The notes below the pieces were generated by a model. It had not been told where the DNA came from. It saw only the letters and a list, made by a program, of their open reading frames with translations, and ran no database searches. Positions 8,450 to 16,034 of a DNA stretch of 20,057 nucleotides are shown here, piece after piece (within the stretch, counting starts at the first letter, position 1; every line of letters begins with the position of its first letter). The DNA comes from Turbatrix aceti (Eukaryota; Nematoda; Chromadorea; Rhabditida; Panagrolaimidae): assembly GCA_963969345.1 (NCBI GenBank), contig CAXAKE010000028.1, positions 1 to 20,057 on the forward strand, given 5' to 3'. The translations under genes and the position numbers were made by a program.

Positions 8450-8665
8450 ATGGTGTCCGCGGCTCAACTGATTCTTGGCGTCCTTCTTATCGCCTTCCTC
8501 GCCCAGCCGGCCCTTGCCTGGGGCGGCTGGGGTGGTTACGGCGGCGGCTGGGGTGGTTACGGTGGCGGCTGGGGTGACTACGACTACTACGGTGGCTACG
8601 GCGGCTATGGCTACGGTTGGGGATGGAAGCGAGACTTGACAGCTGAAAATCCCATTTCTGAATGA
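8450..8665 (+). CDS. Secreted Gly/Tyr/Trp-rich peptide precursor (member 2)
   Basis: This intronless gene encodes 71 residues. Residues 1-23 are a clear signal peptide ending ALA. The core (24-59) is almost only Gly, Trp, Tyr and Asp, with two repeats of WGGYGGG, then DYDYYGGYGGYGYG. Lys60-Arg61 follows Trp59 and precedes an acidic tail (DLTAENPISE). No Gly stands before the dibasic site, so the released peptide should not be C-terminally amidated, unlike many neuropeptides. The codons for Gly are mostly GGC/GGT, suggesting strong expression. A TATA-like box and an acceptor site lie upstream; AATAAA is at 8813. It is probably the first gene of a two-gene operon with member 3. Likely role is a surface or defence peptide, by composition only. 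Confidence 0.85.
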   Translation: MVSAAQLILGVLLIAFLAQPALAWGGWGGYGGGWGGYGGGWGDYDYYGGYGGYGYGWGWKRDLTAENPISE

Positions 8666-8728
8666 ATTCACCTGACTCCTGACACCTGATTCGGTCTAAT
8701 CAATTTTCCCCTCCGAAATTGACTGTTC

Positions 8729-8748
8729 TTGATAAATTTTATTATCAA
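8729..8748. promoter_or_regulatory. Inverted pair of GATA sites
   Basis: TTGATAA (8729-8735) and TTATCAA (8742-8748) face each other across six AT bases. They lie in the 3' UTR of peptide gene 2, upstream of gene 3. They could be GATA-factor sites or an RNA hairpin. Confidence 0.3.
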
Positions 8749-8812
8749 CTTCACTTTTCTTTTGTTATTTAAATAATCTTTGTGCTTCGTTTTCATGAAA
8801 TATGAGCGTTCC

Positions 8813-8867
8813 AATAAATTTGCTATCAACATTTTGAAAAAAATGCTGAAAAGAAAAAAAATTTTAG
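8813..8867 (+). promoter_or_regulatory. Operon-like intercistronic segment (AATAAA to acceptor)
   Basis: AATAAA at 8813-8818 is followed only about 50 bases later by AATTTTAG (AG at 8866-8867), a trans-splice-type acceptor 12 bases before the ATG of member 3. Nematode operons typically show a poly(A) signal and an SL2 acceptor about 100 bp apart. The spacing suggests that members 2 and 3 are cotranscribed. Confidence 0.45.
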
Positions 8868-8879
8868 GCCAAATTTGCG

Positions 8880-9128
8880 ATGTCGGCGGCACATAAACTT
8901 GCGACGTTACTGTGGATGCTGCTGGTGGCAGCTACGATACTTTGGACCCCAGCGGCTGCGATAGCGGTCTTCAGCGGCTGGGATAAATGGTCCTACGGCC
9001 CGGTGGATCACGGCAACGAATACTACTCCGGATGGGCGAATAATTTCGGCGGATGGGGTTGGGATAATAACCTGCCCTGGGGGCAGTGGAAGCGAGATGC
9101 TGTTGTTGATTATGAAGATTATGTATGA
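8880..9128 (+). CDS. Secreted Trp/Gly-rich peptide precursor (member 3)
   Basis: This intronless gene encodes 82 residues. Residues 1-29 are a signal peptide ending AAAIA. The core (30-70) is less repetitive than in its paralogues: rich in Trp (seven), Gly, Asn and Asp, with VFSGWDKW, YYSGWANN and FGGWGWDNN segments. Lys71-Arg72 follows Trp70 and precedes an acidic tail (DAVVDYEDYV), the same layout as members 1 and 2. The shared Trp-Lys-Arg-Asp and the VF(S/R)GW start shared with member 1 show common origin. It lies 214 bp after member 2 and is probably in an operon with it. There is no canonical AATAAA after the stop; GGATAAAAAA near 9152 may act. Function unknown; antimicrobial or cuticle-associated roles are possible by analogy. 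Confidence 0.8.
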   Translation: MSAAHKLATLLWMLLVAATILWTPAAAIAVFSGWDKWSYGPVDHGNEYYSGWANNFGGWGWDNNLPWGQWKRDAVVDYEDYV

Positions 9129-9232
9129 AACGTATGTAAATCGAATTTAATGGATAAAAAACGGCAAATTGGGTACTTTTTAAAAAAAAAAATGAAGAAA
9201 AACGAACGATTTTGGGTCGTGAAGGACTATTT

Positions 9233-9442
9233 ATGATATCGATTAGCAACAAAAAGTTTACGGTGCCTTTCTTTGAGAATGCGAACGCTTTACCGTGGCC
9301 CCTCCGAGCGGCACTCACACTTGCCGTAATTGCTCCGAACCTTATCGCGGGGAACTTGTGCACCGCGGCCGCGGTGTCCGCGCGCGCGGCCAATCTCGCG
9401 GAGAGCACCATCCTAAAACATTTGAATGAGACTTTGACCTAA
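9233..9442 (+). CDS. Possible small membrane-associated protein
   Basis: An ATG-started frame of 69 residues in a GC-rich island within AT-rich DNA. After a polar start it has an Ala/Leu-rich hydrophobic stretch (about residues 23-50, LRAALTLAVIAPNLIAG and onward) that could be membrane-embedded, then a helix-prone end. No acceptor site lies just upstream and no AATAAA follows nearby. A minus-strand frame also spans the island, so its open state may simply reflect high GC. I do not recognise the protein. Confidence 0.25.
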   Translation: MISISNKKFTVPFFENANALPWPLRAALTLAVIAPNLIAGNLCTAAAVSARAANLAESTILKHLNETLT

Positions 9443-9584
9443 TTGTTGTTGTATTGTCTCCTCCCATTTTGTCTTCATTCAATACAAGGACGGCACGCAG
9501 AACGCAGTGTCTGCCATCCTTCGCTTATTTTAGTTTTTGTCCCCTGCGTAGAATACTGCGGTTTTATTCCGGGTATTTCCGCAG
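9443..9584. other. Intergenic, with one small hairpin
   Basis: No gene is seen. TACTGCGG (9554-9561) and CCGCAGTA (9579-9586) form an 8-bp inverted repeat with a 17-base loop. Confidence 0.4.
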
Positions 9585-9728
9585 TACGAAACTCTGACAA
9601 CGAAAAACTTTAGTCCGGTTACGATATCAAACTCTGATCACGAAAAAGTTCATAGTGGGTTACGATATCAAACTCTGATCACGAAAAGCGGGTTTACGAT
9701 ATCGAAATCTGACCACGAAAAGTTTCGG
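9585..9728. repeat. Degenerate tandem repeat, about four units of 33-41 bp
   Basis: The words ACGATATCAAACTCTGATCA and CACGAAAAGTT recur at about 9587, 9621, 9662 and 9695 with variable spacers and a few substitutions (first unit CGAAACTCTGACAACGAAAA). This is intergenic satellite-like DNA. Confidence 0.8.
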
Positions 9729-9869
9729 TCACATCGTGTCAAAACGACTGAATTCAGTCAGTCAACGCATTTTTGGGCATGTTGGCCTCGTTTATTTTCT
9801 CTCCTATATTTTTAGCTCACATCAGCGCAAACTATATCTTCCCCCTAAAATCTCCGAAAGCAAAGCTCG

Positions 9870-10190
9870 TTAGACTTTGTGCCATTTGGTAGTCTGCGCG
9901 CGCACAAAGCGTTTTCGCAGCGAATTTTCAGTCAGCTTGGGCCTTGCGCATATTGCACAGAAACGCACATGCAGTGTGCGCACGCGCCCTGACCGCGTGC
10001 GCACTTCTGCATATGTTTTGGCAAAATGTTCTTCGAATAGTGGTCGAACAGCCATTTGTATCCACATCTGTCCTTCGTTTTGCTGCTCCGATGCATCTTC
10101 ACACCTGTCGTTCATGCTGAAAGCATGCGCGCGGACAACTAACTGAAATTTATCGACAAAAAAAGCATATGAACGCAAAAAATACGTCAA
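9870..10190 (-). other. Possible minus-strand exon
   Basis: On the minus strand a good acceptor, ATAAATTTCAG, ends near 10148. It is followed by an open frame of about 90 residues to a stop at 9870, containing the coding-like segment MNDRCEDASEQQNEGQMW, then an Arg-rich stretch. A plus-strand frame of 89 residues overlaps it, and the DNA is rich in alternating GCGCGC, so chance openness is plausible. I recognise no family. Confidence 0.2.
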
Positions 10191-10226
10191 ACAGATATCA
10201 TTATGGCAGTTATAAGCGAGCTACAA

Positions 10227-10394
10227 CTAAAAAAATGATAGTAAAATACAAGCCATGATAGTATTGATCGAATGTGGAATCATAATACGAACATTGCTTG
10301 CAACTGGCGCTTCAGCTTCAACATGGAGTTGCCAAGCGAAGCATGATCGAGTTTCAACGAGGCCCTTTTCAACGATGTAGGCATCAGCGTTCAT
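10227..10394 (-). other. Possible minus-strand coding remnant of 55 residues
   Basis: An ATG-started frame encodes 55 residues with balanced, protein-like composition (MNADAYIVEKGLVETRSCF, then WQLHVEAEAPVASNV). The last bases (ACTATCATTTTTTTAG) look more like an intron end than a coding end, so the true exon may stop earlier, but no good donor is visible. A second short frame upstream (starting MHLAILSSFLIS) lies out of phase, as in a decayed gene. No family recognised. Confidence 0.25.
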
Positions 10395-10834
10395 GTCTAA
10401 TGTAATGTCACAGAATCTCTTGAGAGATTAAGAATGAACTAAGAATAGCCAAGTGCATCATCTTGATATTGCAACAAGTAATCATCTTGAGTCAGAGAGG
10501 GGATGAACTCCTCTCTCGTTGCCCCGAGCGCTAATATTTATGTAGACTAAAACAAAAATTAAAAACTGAGTCCAGAAACGTGATTTTTTCCAGACTCTAC
10601 TTATCAGTGTCTTGAAAACTTGAGTCATCCAATAGGGCTTGGTAGAAAAATGCTAACATGTAAAGATTTAAATTTATACTATTTACTATACTATTAGTAA
10701 AAAAAAAGGAACACGATTGGGCGAACTGGAAACAAGATTTTTATTAAAATTGCTAACATGTAAACCTCCTTGGTATTGCTATTGCTAACATGTAGGTGCT
10801 AACATGTAAACCTCCTTTAAATTTTTATAAAATG
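10395..10834. repeat. Intergenic stretch with four TGCTAACATGTA copies
   Basis: TGCTAACATGTA occurs at 10651, 10751, 10783 and 10797. Two of the copies extend to TGCTAACATGTAAACCTCCTT. A 7-bp hairpin (AGAGAGG/CCTCTCT, about 10494-10517) lies upstream. No gene is seen. Confidence 0.6.
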
Positions 10835-12125
10835 TTGAAAATTTCGGTACAGACTAAAAACATAATTTTTAATAATGTATTCAAATTTTTTACAAAATTT
10901 GAAGCAATAGGATACGTTTTTTGAAAATATCGGACAAAATTTTGATCAAAATCGAGTAGGGTACGGTAGAAAAAATCCACAGAGTTTCAAAATATAGGTA
11001 AAAAGCTGAAAATTTCAGTACATACTAAAAACAAAATTTCCGTTCGAATGGCATACTCAGTTTTTTGATATCAATTGCAAAACGTTCGAAAAAACGGTTT
11101 ATTTCGGAAATTTGAAAAATTTGGAACGTTTTAGAACAGTGATCAAAACGTGAATACCACTATTTGATAGAGCAGTATCTTTTTTATCTACTGTGAAATT
11201 TTCACAGATTTACCATATCCCAGGGGCATACGGTAGCGATTCTCCCGAACCATACTTGTTCAAACGCTTGAGGCTAAGAGGTAAAGCGCTGCAGAACAAA
11301 GTGAGATAGAACATCTCGTAAGAAATTTTTCGGCCGACAAAATCGTGTCACTCCTGAATTTGTATCAAGGGTGTCAATCGGGCCGGGCCTGATGGTGAGT
11401 CGGCCCGGCCCGGCGGCCCGGTTTTAAAAAAAAGAGAAAATTTTAGAACAAAATTTATTCAAAACAGTCAAAAATGAACCAAAAACTTGCTCATTTTGAG
11501 TAATCCTCCCCCATTATGAATAACAACGTGTATTTTTACCTTTTCAACTCATATTTTTCGACAAATTGAAAAAATTTTAGTAAATTTTGCTTCAATTTTA
11601 CGCTTTGGTAAAAAGGCGGGCCGGCCCGGCCCGGGCCGGGCCGGGCCGGGGTTTACCTCGAGCGGGCCGGGCCGGGCCGGGCCGACAAAAATTCGGCCCG
11701 TTGACACCCTTGATTTGTATCTATTTTTTTGGCTTCACAATTTTAATTCGCGCAACATACACTCATTTTTGGTATCAATTTTCCGAAAATTGAAATCCAA
11801 AAAATAGATAAAAATCCGCGTGCTACACCATTTTGTAGGCTGAAAAATTTCTTACAAGATGCTCTATCTCACTTTGTTCTGCATTGCTCTACCTTATAGC
11901 CTCAGGCGTTTGAACAAGTATGGTTCGGGAGAATTGCTACCGTATGCCCCTGGGATATAAGGTAAGTGTGTGAAAATTTCACTGTAGATAAAAAAGATAC
12001 CGCTCTATCGAATGGTGGTATTCACGTTTTGATCAAAGTTCGGAAATTTTCAAATTTCCGAAAAAAAACGTTTTTAATTCATATCAAAGAACTGAGTATT
12101 CCATTCGAAAGCAAACTTTTTAGAA
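10835..12125. mobile_element. Foldback element copy 2, centre deleted and arms degenerate
   Basis: Positions about 10873-11795 (without the inserted MITE) match the left arm of the element at 1-650 in order. Positions about 11797-12125 match the right arm, so the two arms nearly touch and the 260-bp centre plus parts of the inner arms are missing. The landmark GTTCGGGAGAAT occurs near 11923 and its complement near 11240. Divergence from the 1-1559 copy is far higher than between that copy's own arms, so this copy is older. Confidence 0.8.
11366..11712. mobile_element. hAT-like MITE, 347 bp, nested in foldback copy 2
   Basis: The ends are CAAGGGTGTCAA and TTGACACCCTTG, perfect 12-bp inverted repeats. 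The flanks are a perfect 8-bp direct repeat ATTTGTAT at 11358-11365 and 11713-11720. Terminus and duplication length fit hAT transposition. Removing the element and one repeat restores the left arm of the foldback. The outer parts (about 11380-11425 and 11615-11700) are runs of GGGCCGGGCC; the middle is AT-rich. It has no coding capacity and needs a hAT transposase in trans. Confidence 0.92.
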
Positions 12126-13230
12126 CCTGTTTGAAAATGCAAATATGACCAGTCGAACGAGCGATATCTTTTCTATCTGGAACCAAAGTTACAAATAGTT
12201 ACCAAATTTCTGGATCATACGGTAATTGTTCTCCCGAACCCTACTTGTTTAAACGTCTGAAGCTAAATACTATGAAGCAAAGCACTCAATACAGCGAAAC
12301 GAGATAGAAAATCTTGTAACCTACAAAGTGGTGCAGCGCGCGAATTTTTATCAATTTTTTTGGATACACAATATTAATTCACGCCAATTGGTACCAATTT
12401 TAAAACCAAAAATCGGGATCGAAAAAGTGCGATCTGGGGAAAAAATCGCCATTCGTTCAGTTTTATAACAAAAAGGCTGTAAATTTTAGTATGAGAGTAA
12501 AAATGAATTCTAAATTTGATAACGATAACCTTTTCTTTCAATGTGAACTAAAAAGTTTCTAAAAGTTTAAATGTTCGAAAAAAACATTTTACATTTTCGT
12601 ACGCTTCGAAATAAAAAATTTTGGAATTCTACAAGGTTTTTTATGTCCAGGATCCATTTTCATGCTACAACGCTACAAAACTTTTCATGTTACAACAATC
12701 GTCAGTTTAACTGATTTCACACAGACTAAAAAATTAATTTATTTTCGAATGGAATACTCAGTTTTTTGATATCAATTCAATAAATGGCAGAAAAAATGCT
12801 CTTTTTTTTAAGTTTTTTTCCAGATAGCTTCAAGCACCACATAGCGCCCGAGGCTAAGAGCTAGAGCACTTGTTAGCAAAACAAGATAAAAATTCTTGTA
12901 GTAAATTTTTTGCCCTACAAAAAGGTGTTACACTTGAAATTGTATCTATTTTTTTCGCTTCACAATATTAATTCGCGCAACATATTCCAAAAATTCCAAA
13001 AATCGAGATCGAAAAAGTGGGGTCTGGGGAATAAATCGCTGTTCGTTCAGTTGGTAAGTTATATTGCTGAAAATTTCAGTGTTAGTGTTAAAATAAATTT
13101 TAAATACGATTGTAATATTTGTTTGTTCAATTTGGTCCAAAAAATTTCAAATTTTTGAAATTTCGGAAATAAAACGTTTTTCGGATATTTATCAATTTGA
13201 TATTCAAAAATTGAGTTCGTCATTCGAAAG
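12126..13230. repeat. Fragments of the foldback family in left-arm orientation
   Basis: Positions 12140-12640 match the left arm and centre (about 335-880 of the first element), 12715-12815 match about 200-290, and 12830-13230 again match the outer-to-centre left arm (GATCGAAAAAGTGGGGTCTG at 13006). This looks like successive truncated or nested insertions. Confidence 0.7.
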
Positions 13231-13854
13231 GAAAGGAAAAATGCCGGTGAAACAACATGTCCTTAAACTTTTGAACACGCACCAACAACAAATTAGGACG
13301 GCAAAAATTTGGTTCCAATCCAATTTGTCCGAAACTTGGCAATATTAAAGGTATGCATAAGGGTGTTTGTCAAAAAATACCAGTCTGAAGCATTGCTTTT
13401 AAAGGTAGCAAATACACAAAAATATTTTAAATTATTTTTCAAATCAGATCAAATTTGTAATTAGGATAACTTCGAAAATATTGAACTTGAATTACAAAGT
13501 TCAATTGTAGCAAACTGGGAGGAGGCGTGCGCATTTGCAAGTAAAATAAATTCAGATTTTGCCGGTGATACCCCCCATTTGTTTCGTGTTTAATTAAAAA
13601 GTTCCAAAAAAAATTAAAAAAAGTTTACAACAACATATAAAAAAATTGTTAGTACAGTTGTAAAATTAATTGAAGTAAAATTAATTGATCGATGTTTTGG
13701 AAATTTGAAACAAATTTTAATAAAAACGGAGACAAATTTTATAAATAAAAATACAAAGTTTATAAAAAAAATGTTGGCTCCGGACGCACAAGTTTAGTAC
13801 CCGTCCAGGTGCGCGAGGTGGCAATCAATCAGCAGACGCATCAGTCTTCGGAAT
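13231..13854. other. Non-foldback interval, no firm gene
   Basis: This stretch breaks the foldback array. It holds one 35-residue ATG frame (13241-13348, starting MPVKQHVLKLLNTHQQQ) followed at once by a donor-like GGTATGC, which may be an exon remnant or chance. The rest is A-rich, with a GC-richer patch at 13780-13850. Nothing else is supported. Confidence 0.35.
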
Positions 13855-15240
13855 TTGATCGAAATCGAGTAGGGTTAGGAAGAAAAAATCCACACATTTT
13901 CAAAATGCCAAGAAAAAGCTGAAAATGTCAGTACAGACTAAAAACTAAATTTGCTTTCGAATGGAATACTCAGTTCTTTGATATGAATTCAATAAATGTC
14001 AAAAAAAACGTTTTTTTTCGGAAATTTGAAAATTTTGGAACTTTTTAGAACTTTGATCAAAAAGTGAATATCACCAATCAAAAGAACGGTATCTTTTTTA
14101 TCTACAGTGAAATTTTCAGACACTTACCTTATATCATGGGCATACGGTAGCAATTCTCCCGAACCATACTTGTTCAAACGCCTGAGGCTATAAGGTAGAG
14201 CAATGCAGAACAAAGTGAGATAGAGCATCTTGTAAGAAATTTTTCGGCCTACAAAATGGTGTAGCACGTGAATTTTTATCTATTTTTTGGACTTCACCGG
14301 ATTAATTCGCGCAACATACACTCATTTTTGGTAACAAGTTCCCAAAAATCGAGATCGAAAAAGTGGGGTTAAGGGGAAAAATCGCCATTGACACAGTTTT
14401 GAAGCGTTTTAGCATGAATCTTGACCCCCGGCGTAAAAAACCCTGTAGAATTCAAAAATTTTATTATTTTGTTTTTAAAGGTTCGAAAAAGTTCCAAAAA
14501 ATGCTTTTTTTTCGGAAATTTGAACTTTTAGGAATTTTTCGGTCCAAATTAAAAGAAATGGATGTCATCATCGAATTTAGAATACATTTTTACATCTCTG
14601 CTGATATTTTCAGCAATATTGCATTCAAACTGAACGAATAGTATTTTTCCCCCCAAACCCCACTTTTTCGATTTCAATTTTCGGAAAATTGGGACCAAAA
14701 TGAGTGTATGTTGCGCGAATTAATAGTGTGAAGCCAAAAAAATAGATAAAAATCCGCGTGCTACACCATTTTGTAGGCCGAAAAATTTCTAACAAGATGC
14801 TCTATCTCACTTTGTTCTGCAGCGCTCTACCTCATAGCCTCAGGCGTTTGAACAAGTATGGTTCGGGAGAATCGCTACCGTATGCCCACGCGATATGGTA
14901 AGTATCTGAAAATTTCACAGTAGATAAAAAAGATATTGCGCTTTCGATTGGTAATATTCACTTTTTGATCAAAGTTCTAAAAAGTACCAAATTTTTCAAA
15001 TTTCCGAAAAAAACCGTTTTTTTGAACATTTATCAAATCGATATCAAAAAACAGAGTATGCCATTTGAAAGGAAATTTTGTTTTTAGTATGTACTGAAAG
15101 TTTCAGCTTTTTATCTGTATTTTGAAGTTCTGTGGATTTTTTCTACCGTACCCTACTCGATTTTGTTCAAAAATTGTCCCACAATTCCAAAAAACACATC
15201 AAAATTCTTCAAATATTATTCTAATTACAAATATAAATAT
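13855..15240. mobile_element. Foldback element copy 3, with centre retained
   Basis: The left arm at 13855-14390 and right arm at about 14640-15240 are inverted copies: TCGAGTAGGG at 13865 pairs with CCCTACTCGA at 15151. The centre (14390-14640) corresponds to the reverse complement of the first element's centre, so this copy sits in the opposite orientation. The outer ~100 bp of the left arm is missing. Arms are more diverged than in the 1-1559 copy. Confidence 0.82.
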
Positions 15241-15620
15241 AATAATCTTGTAGAAAACACTGTAGAATTCAAAAATCATCGTATTTTGTTCCTAAAGGTT
15301 CGAAAAAGTTCGGAAAACTGCAATTTTTTCAAAAATTTGAATGTTTAGGAACTTATCGGTCCGAATTTAAAAAAATGAATATCACCACCAAATTCAGAAT
15401 TTATTTCTACCCCGGTACTGACATTTTCAGCAACATTGCTTTCAAACTGAGCCAATGCCGATTTTTCCCCCAGACCCCACTTTTTCGGCGTGCTACACCA
15501 TTTTGTAGGGCGAAAAATTTACTATAGGATTTTATATCTTGTTTTGCTAACAAGTGCTCTACCTCTTAGCCTCAGGCACTCTGCGGTGCTTGAGACCCGT
15601 GGATTTTTTCTTTCATATCC
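15241..15620. repeat. Truncated foldback fragment
   Basis: It repeats the centre of the family (15255-15480, ending in CCCCCAGACCCCACTTTTTC), then a shortened right arm (GCGTGCTACACCATTTTGTAG onward) up to the CTCAGGCA and GTGGATTTTTTCT landmarks. It forms the right edge of the array. Confidence 0.7.
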
Positions 15621-16034
15621 TATTTTATTTTGGTCGAAAATCGTCCCCCAATTCCAAAATCGTCTTAAAGATCAGCTAAGAAAAACTAACCATTATAAAA
15701 AATGCGCGCTACAGAAAACTTTCCCAGGAATACACCTGCGGGATTGCAAGGTCAGCGCGGGGCACTTATCGTCCGTCGACCGGTAGATGCACTGACCCAG
15801 CAAGGTGTATAAGATGACAGTTGAGGTCTAATCACTCTGAAAACATCCGCGGAAGCTTTCGCGACTAGCGAAGTGACGTTTGCTGATGAATAAAGTACAC
15901 TAGCAGGCAGAATTCAAGTTGACAGTTGATTGGTAGTAATAGTTGTAAATGGCACTTTTGGAAGTGTCAGGCAACGTACAGAAAAATAAATTTCGCTCAC
16001 AGTTGTGCGTCAAACAAGCGTCAAAATTGTTACC
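15621..16034 (+). promoter_or_regulatory. 5' region of the MULE-OTU gene
   Basis: The foldback array ends here and sequence becomes less AT-biased. A TATA-like TATAAG lies at 15808 and an acceptor-like TTTCGCTCACAG ends at 16002, 32 bases before the ATG. No terminal inverted repeat matching the hairpin at 20002-20048 was found, so the element's left end is not identified. Confidence 0.35.

Noticed and set aside
8971..9411. Minus-strand frame of 146 residues across peptide gene 3 and its downstream GC-rich island
   Set aside because: It is antisense to a convincing secreted peptide gene and has no acceptor or domain support.
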